A stretch of 50,474 nt of DNA, from the NCBI GenBank assembly GCA_018666235.1, contig JABJAB010000006.1:1-50474 (forward strand), read 5' to 3'. Positions 43,102 to 50,474 of the stretch are shown piece after piece. Below the pieces are notes generated by a model. The model was not told the origin of the DNA and made no database searches. It saw nothing but the letters and a program-made list of their open reading frames with translations. The stretch comes from Ilumatobacter sp. (GTDB lineage Bacteria > Actinomycetota > Acidimicrobiia > Acidimicrobiales > Ilumatobacteraceae). The position numbers were made by a program, and so were the translations under genes. The first letter of the stretch is position 1; each line of letters starts with the position of its first letter.

Positions 43102-43107
43102 AAGGTA
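43102..43107 (-). promoter_or_regulatory. -10 box TACCTT of the acyl-CoA synthetase gene (leaderless)
   Basis: On the - strand TACCTT ends 7 bases before ATG 43094. The identical hexamer precedes the acyl-CoA dehydrogenase and the first AftD-like gene. Confidence 0.45.
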
Positions 43108-43159
43108 GTCGCCGATACCGTGACGCCGTGCATTCGGCGATGGTCATTCGGGGGCAGCG

Positions 43160-43834
43160 ATGACGTCCGCCCGGTTCGCGAAGCTGATGTCGGGGGACTC
43201 CGATTCGCTCGACCTCGACGAGGCATCGCTCGTCATGTCAGCTGTACTGCAACCGGGTCTCGACGAGATCGAATGGTTGGCCGCGCTGGATCTCATCGCG
43301 GCTGACTGCCCGACTGCCACGCCCGAAGGTGTCAGCCGGTACCTCTTCGATGAATTGGGGTTCGCGGGCAACAAAGACGCGTACTACGACTGGCGCAATT
43401 CGTGCCTGGATCGCGTCATTGAGACGAGGACCGGCATCCCCATCAGTCTGTCAATTCTGATGATCGAGGTTGGCCGTCGGGTTGGTGTCAAATTGGTGGG
43501 GGTCGGTATGCCCGCGCACTTTCTCGTCCGCTCGGTGGAGGACGACACGACGTTTTTCGATCCCTTCGACGGTGGCCGCCAACTCGACCGCGACGACGCT
43601 CGTGCGCTCTTTGAGACCATCACCCGCGGTCAGGCTCCATGGAGTGATTCGCATCTGCACCCGACGCCGAATCGGGCGATTGTCATTCGAATGCTCAATA
43701 ATCTGAAAAGCGTTTTCGCGCGCCGATCGGATGAGGTGCGATTCGCTCTGGTGATGCAGCTTCGCGCACAGGTCGCGGAACTTGCGGTGCTTGAGGCCGA
43801 CGAGTTCGCGAGCGCCAACGCCATCTTCAACTGA
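43160..43834 (+). CDS. SirB1/transglutaminase-like family protein
   Basis: A 224-residue protein of the SirB1 (transglutaminase core 2) family, seen in SRYLFDELGFAGNKDAYYDWRNSCLDRVIETRTGIPISLSILMIEVGRR followed by VGVGMPAHFLVR and FFDPFDGGRQL. The family has no settled role and lacks an assured catalytic triad. The gene is divergent from the acyl-CoA synthetase by 65 bases and precedes the flavin-reductase-like gene by 26 bases. A GGGGGC stretch 5-10 bases before the ATG can act as Shine-Dalgarno. Confidence 0.85.
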   Translation: MTSARFAKLMSGDSDSLDLDEASLVMSAVLQPGLDEIEWLAALDLIAADCPTATPEGVSRYLFDELGFAGNKDAYYDWRNSCLDRVIETRTGIPISLSILMIEVGRRVGVKLVGVGMPAHFLVRSVEDDTTFFDPFDGGRQLDRDDARALFETITRGQAPWSDSHLHPTPNRAIVIRMLNNLKSVFARRSDEVRFALVMQLRAQVAELAVLEADEFASANAIFN

Positions 43835-43860
43835 ACGCATCGCAACAGGAAGACGACGAC

Positions 43861-44433
43861 ATGATCGACCGCGGTATCAAACAGGGCCTTGGCCAGATGA
43901 TGAAGGGCGTGCAAGTCATTGGTGCTGCTCTCGGCGGGGTGCAACGTGCCTACACCAGTCATTGGTTGAGTCAAGTGAGTTTCGAGGAACCGATTGTGAT
44001 GGCGAGCGTCTCTCCGAAACACGACACGTATCCATTGATGGTCGAATCGGGTGGATTTGCGGCAAGCCTCCTCGGCGCCGACCAGATTGTCGAAGGCCAG
44101 TACTTCAGTTACCCCGGTCGCAAGATGGAGTATGTCGCCGCGGAATACCTCACCGAGTGGCCGGATCTTGCGGGCGGCCCACCAATCGTCCCGAACTCGA
44201 TTGCTTGGCTCCGGTGTGAGACCTTCCAGCAGATGACAATGGAAGACCACGAGCTGCTCTTCGCCCGGGTTGTCGAAGTGATCCCGAACCGCCTCAAGGA
44301 TCCGCCGCTGCTCTATTCCAGTCGGCTCGGGTGGCGAGCATCGGGGGACAAGGCCCGTGAGCCGGGAATGAGTATCCGCGACCAGTTGCTGGCGCGCGTC
44401 GAGGCCGAAGGTTCAGCGTCCGACGATCGGTGA
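43861..44433 (+). CDS. Flavin reductase family (FMN-binding split barrel) protein
   Basis: A 190-residue protein with the split-barrel fold signs: VQVIGAALGGVQRAYTSHWLSQVSFEEPIVMASVSP near the start, then a GGFAASLLGADQ loop and a C-terminal IRDQLLARVEAEG. The family reduces FMN with NAD(P)H to supply monooxygenases, or only binds flavin. It could serve the LLM oxidoreductase encoded 6 kb away (inference). AGGAAG stands about 8 bases before the ATG. It appears to share a transcript with the SirB1-like gene. Confidence 0.75.
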   Translation: MIDRGIKQGLGQMMKGVQVIGAALGGVQRAYTSHWLSQVSFEEPIVMASVSPKHDTYPLMVESGGFAASLLGADQIVEGQYFSYPGRKMEYVAAEYLTEWPDLAGGPPIVPNSIAWLRCETFQQMTMEDHELLFARVVEVIPNRLKDPPLLYSSRLGWRASGDKAREPGMSIRDQLLARVEAEGSASDDR

Positions 44434-44464
44434 CCAGGCTTCGCTGAGGCGGGGTCCGGTTGTC

Positions 44465-44470
44465 TACCTT
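44465..44470 (+). promoter_or_regulatory. -10 box TACCTT of the acyl-CoA dehydrogenase gene (leaderless)
   Basis: TACCTT ends exactly 6 bases before ATG 44477, with no Shine-Dalgarno between, so the transcript is probably leaderless. Confidence 0.5.
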
Positions 44471-44476
44471 TCTGCC

Positions 44477-45688
44477 ATGACCGTGATCGACGCGACCTCG
44501 ACCTTCACCGCTGACGAGCAACGGGTGATCGACCTGACCACCGAGCTGCTCGACAGCTTTCCGCCGGCCGACACGGCCCCGCAGACCTTCCTTGGTGAAC
44601 AGTTTGATCTTGGCCTGGCGTGGGTGCACTTTCCTGAGGGCAACGGAGGGCTTGGACTCAACCCAAAACTGCAGCAGCTCATCAACGAGCGCGTCTACGG
44701 CGCCGGCGGACCAAACGCGATGTACCGCAACCCGATCGGTCATGGCATGACCGGGCCGACCGTGGTCGCGTGGGGGAGCGAGGACCAGAAGCAGCGCTAC
44801 CTCCGGCCGCTCTTCACCGGCGAAGAGGTCTGGTGCCAGCTGTTCTCCGAGCCTGGCTCTGGCTCGGACTTCGCAGGGTTGTCGGCGACGGGAGTCCGAG
44901 ACGGCGATGAGTGGATCTGCAACGGCCAGAAGGTGTGGACGACCTTGGCCCATCTCTCGAAGTGGGGCCTCCTTGTCGTGCGCACTGATCCGCAAGCCGT
45001 GAAGCACGCAGGTCTCGCTGCATTCGTCGTCGACATGGAAGACCCGACGGTTGATATTCGTCCGCTTCGCCAGATGACCGGTGAAGCCGAGTTCAACGAA
45101 GTCTTCTTCACCGACACCCGCATCCATGAGAGCGAGATGCTCGGCAAGTCCGGAGACGGGTGGCGAGTGTCGCTCACGACACTGATGAACGAGCGGCAGT
45201 CGATTGGTGGGGGTATGCCCGCCCGCGGTTCGGGCACGATCGCTGCGCTCACCGACGCGTGGAACAATGCGCCGGCCGACGCGAAGACGCCGACCGCTCG
45301 CGACGAGGTGACCAAACTGTGGTGTGAGGCCGAGGTCCTCCGCCTCACCAACGTTCGCGCCAATCAGAACCGCAAGATGGGAGATCCGGGGCCCGAAGGT
45401 TCCATCGGCAAGATGGCAGGAGCCGTCTTGAACCAGAAGATTTACGAAGGCGTCATGGATCTCCTTGGCGCCGACGCGATGCTCTATGGAAGTTACGAAA
45501 TGATTCGGCCGGAGACCGCCATGGGTGCCGACACCCTCCAGAAGGCATTCCTGCGCAGCCGGGCAAACACGATTGAGGGCGGCACGACTGAAGTGATGGC
45601 GAATATTCTCGGCGAACGCGTGCTCGGGCTGCCCGGCGACGTGCGGGTCGACCGTGACGTGCCGTGGGCCGAGGTGCCGCGCAACTGA
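44477..45688 (+). CDS. Acyl-CoA dehydrogenase
   Basis: A 403-residue flavoprotein of the ACAD family. CQLFSEPGSGSDFAGLSATGVRDGDEW is the FAD/acyl-CoA signature, WISNGQ-like WICNGQKVWT follows, and the end holds NTIEGGTTEVMANILGERVLGLPGD. It dehydrogenates an acyl-CoA at alpha-beta carbons and passes electrons to ETF. The classic catalytic Glu of medium-chain ACADs (YEGT) is replaced here by Gly in IEGGTTE, as in many actinobacterial FadE proteins, where the base sits elsewhere. It ends 6 bases before the convergent IspH gene. Confidence 0.92.
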   Translation: MTVIDATSTFTADEQRVIDLTTELLDSFPPADTAPQTFLGEQFDLGLAWVHFPEGNGGLGLNPKLQQLINERVYGAGGPNAMYRNPIGHGMTGPTVVAWGSEDQKQRYLRPLFTGEEVWCQLFSEPGSGSDFAGLSATGVRDGDEWICNGQKVWTTLAHLSKWGLLVVRTDPQAVKHAGLAAFVVDMEDPTVDIRPLRQMTGEAEFNEVFFTDTRIHESEMLGKSGDGWRVSLTTLMNERQSIGGGMPARGSGTIAALTDAWNNAPADAKTPTARDEVTKLWCEAEVLRLTNVRANQNRKMGDPGPEGSIGKMAGAVLNQKIYEGVMDLLGADAMLYGSYEMIRPETAMGADTLQKAFLRSRANTIEGGTTEVMANILGERVLGLPGDVRVDRDVPWAEVPRN

Positions 45689-45694
45689 TCGCGG

Positions 45695-46774
45695 TTACTT
45701 CGAGAGACTGGCGAGGACGTCGCTGGCCCCGAGTGCTCGGTCGTCCATCACCGGTCGGTCGAGCAGCGTGCCGCCAAGCAGCACCGTCGATGCCATCTCG
45801 ATCGACGACTGCAGGTCCCGAATGTTCCGAGGTGGAGGAAAGTACTCGTCTTCATCAGTGACGTGGACCAATTCGATCCCGTTGAGCGGCGCGAGGAATT
45901 CGACGACCTCGGTCACCAACTCCTCGGGAGCTGACGCACCCGCAGTGACGCCAACGATGCCGGTCAGATTGTCGGGGAGTTCCTCCACGCCGTTGATTCG
46001 GTAGACGCGTTCGCAGCCCTCTTCGATCGCGAGCTGCTCAAGCGCCCGGGTATTCGAGGAGTTGGCCGACCCGATCACGACGATGACATCACAGCGGTGC
46101 GCGAGTTCCATCAACGCCGCCTGCCGATTTGTTGTGGCGAAGCACAGATCGCTGCGACCTGGCGTCCACACGTCAGGGAATCGCGCCTTGACTGCGACGG
46201 CGACGCCTTCCCAGTCGCGGTGGGACAGCGTGGTCTGGGCGAGCAGCGCAACGGGTTGCTCAATGTGGCCGAGCGCGGCAACCTCTTCGACCGATTCGAC
46301 GCGATCGATCGCGTCTGGCGCAACAGCCATCGTGCCAACGGCTTCTTCATGACCTTCGTGGCCGACGTAAACAATGCGATAACCCTTACCTGTACGCACC
46401 TTGACCTCATGGTGCACCTTGGTGACGAGCGGACAGACTGAATCAACGACGTAGGAGCCGCGAGCGCGAGCCGCTTCGAGAATCGCCGGCGGGGAACCGT
46501 GTGCTGACAGCATGATCGGACTGCCGGGCGGCACTTCATCGATGGAGTCGATGAACACCACGCCCTGCGCCTTGAAGCGATCGACGACCAACTTGTTGTG
46601 GACAATCTCGTGGTAGCAGTAGACGGGACCCGGGAACGATCGAACCATCCACGCCAGGGCCTTGATCGCCATTTCGACGCCCGCACAGAAACCACGAGGT
46701 TCCGCGAGCAGGACAATGTCAACGCGCCCCGCTGGGGTCGAAGGTTCGAGGGCCGGCTCCGCGGTACTACTCAT
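45695..46774 (-). CDS. ispH: 4-hydroxy-3-methylbut-2-enyl diphosphate reductase (IspH)
   Basis: A 359-residue Fe-S enzyme of the non-mevalonate isoprenoid pathway, making IPP and DMAPP. The three cluster cysteines are Cys30 (RGFCAGV), Cys114 (SVCPLVTKVH) and Cys211 (DLCFATTNRQ). EGHEEAVGT holds the conserved His and Glu, and GSANSSNT is the substrate loop. The usual HGVSP reads HGSPP here (residues 92-96). ATG 46774 is preferred over a TTG three codons upstream; TAGATT lies 9 bases upstream. Its product would also feed the polyprenyl carriers needed by the envelope genes of this window. It is divergent from the DUF512 gene. Confidence 0.95.
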   Translation of the reverse strand: MSSTAEPALEPSTPAGRVDIVLLAEPRGFCAGVEMAIKALAWMVRSFPGPVYCYHEIVHNKLVVDRFKAQGVVFIDSIDEVPPGSPIMLSAHGSPPAILEAARARGSYVVDSVCPLVTKVHHEVKVRTGKGYRIVYVGHEGHEEAVGTMAVAPDAIDRVESVEEVAALGHIEQPVALLAQTTLSHRDWEGVAVAVKARFPDVWTPGRSDLCFATTNRQAALMELAHRCDVIVVIGSANSSNTRALEQLAIEEGCERVYRINGVEELPDNLTGIVGVTAGASAPEELVTEVVEFLAPLNGIELVHVTDEDEYFPPPRNIRDLQSSIEMASTVLLGGTLLDRPVMDDRALGASDVLASLSK

Positions 46775-46783
46775 CCGGTTCAA

Positions 46784-46789
46784 AATCTA
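46784..46789 (-). promoter_or_regulatory. Candidate -10 box TAGATT of ispH
   Basis: On the - strand TAGATT ends 9 bases before ATG 46774 in the 48-base gap shared with the divergent DUF512 gene. The spacing would give a very short leader. Confidence 0.35.
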
Positions 46790-46822
46790 CCTGGTGAGGG
46801 CGGCGGTAGCCTGGCTGCTCCC

Positions 46823-48289
46823 ATGTCCACCATCTCCGACTCTTCTGCTGGCACTGCCACGAGTGGCCTCGCGCCCATCGTCGTGGCGGTCGCGCCTGGC
46901 TCGCCAGCCGACCTGGTGGGCGTCGAGCCGGGTGACGAGATCCTGCGGGTGAACGGCGACGTTCCTCGCGACATCATCGAATGGCAACTCGCAACAGACG
47001 AGGCCGACGTCGAACTCGATGTCAGCCGCGGCGGCCTCGACCTTTCGATGACGATCGAGAAGGTTGCGGGTACATCGCTCGGCATCGAAGTGTCGAGTGC
47101 CGTCTTCGATCGGGTCAGAACCTGCGACAACCACTGCGAGTTCTGTTTTATCTACCAACTGCCCAAAGGGATGCGCCGCAGTCTGTACCTGAAAGATGAC
47201 GACTACCGCTTGTCATTTCTCTACGGCAACTTCACGACGCTCACGCGCTTCACCGAAGCCGATCTCGAGCGCGTGGTGACCGAACGGCTATCGCCACTCC
47301 ACGTCAGCATTCATGCCACGGACCCCGACATTCGCAGTGCGATGTTGAAGAACCCGCGTGGCGGCATGAGCCTGCGGTGGCTCCGAGCACTCCTTGACCA
47401 CGACATTGCGGTCAAGGGCCAGATCGTTGTGTGTCCTGGCGTCAACGATGGCGCTGTCCTCGACGACACGCTCGCCGGCATCCTCGACCAGTACCCCGAA
47501 CTCGAATCGGTTGCGGTGGTGCCCCTCGGGATCTCAAAGTTCAACGCCGAGTCAGCAATGCGCTTCCATACGCTCGCCGAGGCACAGTCAGTCGTCGACA
47601 CCGTCGATGATTGGCAAGACATCTTCCAGGCGACGCTCGGCAAGCGGATGGTCTACGCCGCCGACGAGTATTACCTGATGGCGCAACGGTCGTTCCCAGT
47701 GGCTGACCGCTACGACGGCTTCCCGATGCACGAAGACGGCATCGGCATGGCTCGCACGTTTGAAGCAGAGTTCCACGGAGCTGCCACCGAAGCCACGGGC
47801 GTGCAGCGCGGCTTCTTTGCCGCAGTCGACGCACCACCGAACCCGGCCGCCTACACCGGTTTGCGACAGAACGGCTGCGGCCCAGCCGAGGCCGTCGCGG
47901 CATCCGCTGCTCCGACAGCAACCGGCATCCGGCTCCGCCCGCGACGCTCTGCACCTGTTGCTGTGCTCACTGGCGCCCTCGGCGCCCCGGTGATTACCCC
48001 ATTGATCGAGTCGCTGGGTCGCACCGACGTGCGAGTGCTCACGGTCGAGAATCACTTCTTCGGCGGGAACACCGGCGTGACCGGGTTAATGACGGGCGAG
48101 GACGTCAGCAACGTGCTGGCTATCGAACCTCATGGTCACCGGTATCTCATTCCCGACGTGTGCCTGTCCGACGACGGCCGCTTCCTCGACGGCGTGGGCA
48201 TTGCAGACCTCCCACGCCCGGTCGAGATCATCCCCACCGACGGCATCGCATTGCGCGCCGCCCTCGAGACAGCAGGAACAACAACATGA
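46823..48289 (+). CDS. DUF512 radical SAM/PDZ-like protein
   Basis: A 488-residue protein. Residues 15-60 form a PDZ-like domain (PIVVAVAPGSPADLVGVEPGDEILRVNG). The radical SAM cysteines are Cys101, Cys105 and Cys108 in TCDNHCEFCFIYQLPKG, and the DUF512 domain continues through MRRSLYLKDDDYRLSFLYGNFTTLTR. The C-terminal third (PVAVLTGALGAPV, HFFGGNTGVTGLMTG) is typical of DUF512. The reaction is unknown. Its stop overlaps the ATG of der, and this DUF512-der order is known from other bacteria, suggesting a link to ribosome assembly or rRNA/protein modification (inference). ATG 46823 was chosen because upstream codons lie within the divergent ispH gene. Confidence 0.88.
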   Translation: MSTISDSSAGTATSGLAPIVVAVAPGSPADLVGVEPGDEILRVNGDVPRDIIEWQLATDEADVELDVSRGGLDLSMTIEKVAGTSLGIEVSSAVFDRVRTCDNHCEFCFIYQLPKGMRRSLYLKDDDYRLSFLYGNFTTLTRFTEADLERVVTERLSPLHVSIHATDPDIRSAMLKNPRGGMSLRWLRALLDHDIAVKGQIVVCPGVNDGAVLDDTLAGILDQYPELESVAVVPLGISKFNAESAMRFHTLAEAQSVVDTVDDWQDIFQATLGKRMVYAADEYYLMAQRSFPVADRYDGFPMHEDGIGMARTFEAEFHGAATEATGVQRGFFAAVDAPPNPAAYTGLRQNGCGPAEAVAASAAPTATGIRLRPRRSAPVAVLTGALGAPVITPLIESLGRTDVRVLTVENHFFGGNTGVTGLMTGEDVSNVLAIEPHGHRYLIPDVCLSDDGRFLDGVGIADLPRPVEIIPTDGIALRAALETAGTTT

Positions 48290-49728
48290 GTACCGATATC
48301 CCCGCGCTTCCCGAGGATCCACTCGACCTCGATCCGGATGCCATCAGCGACTTGGGCGAGATCGTTCCGGCTGACCCTTCGGCTGATCTGCCGACCGTGG
48401 TCATCATCGGCCGGCCCAACGTCGGCAAGTCGACGCTGTTCAACCGCATTGTCGGCAGCCAGCAGGCCATTGTCGAGGACCGGCCGGGCATCACCCGCGA
48501 CCGCAAGGAACTCGAGGCCGAATGGCTCGACACTCCCTTCCTCATCGTCGACACCGGAGGCTGGATGCCGGGCGGCGATGCGCTCGAAGAGAAAGTCACG
48601 CGACAAGTCGAAGAGGCCGTCAAGGAAGCTGACGTCGTGTTGTTCGTCATTGATGCTTCAGTGTCATTGACCGATGACGATCAGCTCATTGCTAACTGGG
48701 TCAGACGAACCGGCACGGACGTGCTCGTCGTCGCCAACAAGGCCGACAACCAGCGCCGTGAGAACGACATTTGGGAGTACATGGGCCTGGGGCTCGGCGA
48801 CCCGATGCCCACGAGCGCACTTCACGGGCGACGTGCGGGCGACTTGCTCGACAAGATCATCTCGTTCTTCCCCGAGCGGGAGGAACAGCCAGAAGAAGAA
48901 GATGCCTACGACGAGGACCAGCTGGCCGTCATCGAATCGTTGATCGACCTCGACGGCAAGCCGCCCCCGCGTGTCGCAATCGTCGGCAGGCCGAATGTCG
49001 GTAAGAGCACACTGTTCAACCATTTGGTCGGCACTGACCGGGCTGTGGTCCATGACCTCGCCGGCACCACTCGCGACGCGATTGACACCTTGGTAGAGAC
49101 TGAAGATGGACCGATCGTGTTCGTCGACACTGCTGGCATGCGCAAGCGCGGCAAGATTGATGACTCGGCGGAGTATTACTCACTCGTCCGGGCCCTTCGG
49201 GCGATCGATGACTCTGACATCGCGCTGCTCGTTATCGACGCAACCATCGGTGTGACGGGTCAGGATCAACGTCTGTCTGAACGCGTTGATGCATCGGGCT
49301 GTCCGATCATCATCGTGCTGAACAAGTGGGAGCTGGTCGGTCCAGAGGCACGACTTGAGGTCCAGTCCGAGGTGAAGCGCAAGCTGGCATTCCTCGGAGA
49401 TGCCCCCGTGCTCAAGATTTCGGCGCTGTCCGGCAAGAACGTGCACAAGCTGCACCCGTTGCTGCAGGACTCGATCCGTCAGTACCACAAGCGGGTACCA
49501 ACCAAGAGCGTCAACAAGATCATCGGTGCAGCACAGCAAGCTCAGCCTGCGAATGGGGGAGCGAAGGTGCTCTACGCGGTGCAGGGCGCCACCGATCCGC
49601 CGACGTTCACGCTGTTCGTCAACCGCGAACTGGACCGCACCTACCTCCGTTACCTCGAGCGTCGGCTGCGCGAGGACCTCGATATGGGTTCGACCCCGAT
49701 CAAGATGCGCGTGCGCAAACGGTCCTGA
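48286..49728 (+). CDS. der: Ribosome biogenesis GTPase Der (EngA)
   Basis: A 480-residue double GTPase. The first G domain has GRPNVGKSTLFNRIVG (42-57) with DRPGITRD and DTGG; the second has GRPNVGKSTLFNHLVG with DLAGTTRD, DTAGMRKRG and NKWE. A KH-like C-terminal domain ends in a basic tail. It is an essential 50S ribosomal subunit assembly factor in the cytoplasm. The N-terminal 38 residues before the first G domain are acidic (PALPEDPLDLDPD), an extension seen in several actinobacterial Der proteins. ATG 48286 overlaps the DUF512 stop; an earlier in-frame start is inside that gene. Confidence 0.97.
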   Translation: MSTDIPALPEDPLDLDPDAISDLGEIVPADPSADLPTVVIIGRPNVGKSTLFNRIVGSQQAIVEDRPGITRDRKELEAEWLDTPFLIVDTGGWMPGGDALEEKVTRQVEEAVKEADVVLFVIDASVSLTDDDQLIANWVRRTGTDVLVVANKADNQRRENDIWEYMGLGLGDPMPTSALHGRRAGDLLDKIISFFPEREEQPEEEDAYDEDQLAVIESLIDLDGKPPPRVAIVGRPNVGKSTLFNHLVGTDRAVVHDLAGTTRDAIDTLVETEDGPIVFVDTAGMRKRGKIDDSAEYYSLVRALRAIDDSDIALLVIDATIGVTGQDQRLSERVDASGCPIIIVLNKWELVGPEARLEVQSEVKRKLAFLGDAPVLKISALSGKNVHKLHPLLQDSIRQYHKRVPTKSVNKIIGAAQQAQPANGGAKVLYAVQGATDPPTFTLFVNRELDRTYLRYLERRLREDLDMGSTPIKMRVRKRS

Positions 49729-49731
49729 TCA

Positions 49732-49944
49732 ATGCCCTGGTGTGAACCCTGCGCGAAATACTGGACGCCGAACGCAATGAATGACGACGGCACGTGTCCC
49801 ACGTGCGGCGAGCAGGTGGTCGAAGCTCACGAGCACGCCGACGGCGATGTGGCAACGGACGAGAAGGCGCCGTGGCATTTCAAGCTGATGATCGTCGCGC
49901 TTGTCATTTACCTGTCGTGGCGTGTCATCGCCATCTTCGTCTGA
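49732..49944 (+). CDS. Zinc-ribbon single-pass membrane microprotein
   Basis: A 70-residue protein. CEPCAKYW and CPTCGEQV form two CxxC knuckles of a zinc ribbon, a His/Asp-rich link follows, and the C-terminal LMIVALVIYLSWRVIAIF is one transmembrane helix. It starts 4 bases after der, so it is likely co-expressed. The function is unknown; similar short proteins accompany der in related actinobacteria as far as can be judged from memory, which would need checking. Confidence 0.75.
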   Translation: MPWCEPCAKYWTPNAMNDDGTCPTCGEQVVEAHEHADGDVATDEKAPWHFKLMIVALVIYLSWRVIAIFV

Positions 49945-49984
49945 TCCGACGGTCCCGTTGCAGCGCAAACTCACCGCGCTTCGA

Positions 49985-49990
49985 TAGAGT
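49985..49990 (+). promoter_or_regulatory. Candidate -10 box TAGAGT of the tRNA-Pro gene
   Basis: TAGAGT lies 35 bases before the mature tRNA 5' end. A TTGCAG at 49958-49963 could be the -35 element, but the 21-base spacer is longer than ideal. Confidence 0.35.
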
Positions 49991-50025
49991 CCCAGCTTCA
50001 CATACGGGGCATTCGTGCCTCGGTA

Positions 50026-50102
50026 CGGGCTGTGGCGCAGCTTGGTAGCGCACTTGTCTGGGGGACAAGGGGTCGCAGGTTCAAATCCTGTCAGCCCGAC
50101 CA
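50026..50102 (+). tRNA. tRNA-Pro (anticodon GGG)
   Basis: A 77-base cloverleaf: acceptor CGGGCTG pairs with CAGCCCG, the anticodon stem is CTTGT/ACAAG around loop CTGGGGG (anticodon GGG), and the T arm reads GCAGGTTCAAATCCTGT. A genome-encoded CCA ends the gene. A strong terminator follows, then a recombinase gene, so this is probably the attachment site of a mobile element. Confidence 0.95.
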
Positions 50103-50108
50103 CCGTAC

Positions 50109-50150
50109 GCAGGGACTTTCCAGAGATGGGGAGTCCCTGCAGTCATTTTT
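50109..50150 (+). terminator. Rho-independent terminator after tRNA-Pro
   Basis: GCAGGGACT (50109-50117) and AGTCCCTGC (50132-50140) form a perfect 9-base stem around a 14-base loop, followed shortly by ATTTTT (to 50150). Confidence 0.85.
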
Positions 50151-50160
50151 CGGCCCTCAC

Positions 50161-50182
50161 TGATCACAGAATGATCACAGAA
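50161..50182. repeat. Tandem 11-base direct repeat next to the integrase
   Basis: Two perfect copies of TGATCACAGAA, each containing the palindrome TGATCA, lie between the tRNA terminator and the recombinase stop. They may be arm-type or excisionase binding sites of the element, or an operator. Confidence 0.6.
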
Positions 50183-50236
50183 AAACCCGAAAACGTTTGT
50201 GAGCATCAAAAAGCCGGGTCGCACACAGTGACAAAG

Positions 50237-50474
50237 TCAGCCGATGTCATACAGACTGGCGACGGTCGCAGCCGCTGATTTATCCCGATCTGACGACGGC
50301 TCGACATACACATCGAGCGTCATTCGCACCGAAGAGTGACCTAATCGGGTGGCAATGTCTTTCACGTCAACACCGGCAGCGCGAGCGTGAGTGGCCCACG
50401 CGTGCCGAAGTGCATGAAGCCGCAAGTCAGGCAAGCCCGCAGACTCTTTCAACCGCTTAAACGTGCGAGTGACA
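50237..50474 (-). CDS. Tyrosine recombinase/integrase, C-terminal part
   Basis: The reading frame runs off the right edge; about 78 residues of the catalytic domain are visible. LRLHALRHAWATHARAAGVD contains the box II His-x2-Arg, RLGHSSVRMTLDVYVE contains the second His and the nucleophile Tyr. It catalyses site-specific recombination for a prophage, integrative element or genomic island. It points toward the tRNA-Pro gene about 135 bases away, the usual layout at the int end of an element inserted in a tRNA 3' end. The missing N-terminus, which sets core and arm binding, lies outside the window, so the family cannot be narrowed further. Confidence 0.88.
   Translation of the reverse strand, partial: VTRTFKRLKESAGLPDLRLHALRHAWATHARAAGVDVKDIATRLGHSSVRMTLDVYVEPSSDRDKSAAATVASLYDIG

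Noticed and set aside
50015..50278. An 87-residue + strand open frame
   Set aside because: It runs through the tRNA-Pro gene and its terminator and has no protein family signs.

Overview
The window is about 50 kb of high-GC, densely packed bacterial chromosome. Overlapping GTGA/ATGA gene junctions, many start codons placed 6-8 bases behind a TANNNT -10 box (leaderless messages), Ala/Pro/Asp/Thr-rich lipoprotein linkers, and a mycobacterial-type arabinan pathway (DprE1, DprE2, two AftD-like proteins, a polyprenol-phosphate-mannose synthase) point to an actinobacterium. The absence of other mycobacterial hallmarks and the lipoprotein style suggest a member of Acidimicrobiia (Ilumatobacter-like), but that placement is inference.

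Bases 1-17.8 kb form a cell-envelope glycan locus. On the + strand lie a truncated SAM methyltransferase, DprE1 and DprE2 (which make decaprenyl-phospho-arabinose) and a GT4 glycosyltransferase. A - strand operon converges on them: an AlkA-like DNA glycosylase, a PIG-V/Gpi18-like mannosyltransferase, an AftD-like arabinosyltransferase, an OafA-type acyltransferase fused to an SGNH domain, a second AftD-like protein and a DPM1-like synthase. Together they look like donor synthesis, lipid-linked sugar transfer and acyl decoration of an arabinose-containing wall polymer.

Bases 17.8-23.5 kb hold a complete oligopeptide/dipeptide-type ABC transporter (ATPases, permeases, lipoprotein) on the - strand, with clearly lower GC in the permease genes. 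A DUF5522 microprotein and a gene-poor gap of about 440 bases follow.

Bases 24.4-38.3 kb are rich in nitrogen-heterocycle metabolism: a three-subunit xanthine dehydrogenase, a xanthine-guanine phosphoribosyltransferase-like protein, a creatininase-family amidohydrolase, and a cytosine-deaminase-like amidohydrolase translationally coupled to a NitT/TauT-type ABC importer. A flavin-dependent LLM oxidoreductase is divergent to the deaminase across only 18 bases. A site-2 protease and a PYROXD2/CrtI-like oxidoreductase sit among them.

Bases 38.4-49.9 kb carry housekeeping and lipid genes: gamma-glutamyltransferase, a small TrkA-C membrane protein, glycerophosphodiesterase, acyl-CoA synthetase, SirB1-like protein, flavin reductase-like protein, acyl-CoA dehydrogenase, IspH, a DUF512 radical SAM protein coupled to the GTPase Der, and a zinc-ribbon membrane microprotein.

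The right end is a tRNA-Pro(GGG) gene with a strong terminator, then the C-terminal part of a tyrosine recombinase pointing back at the tRNA. This is the classic edge of an integrated mobile element that continues beyond the window.
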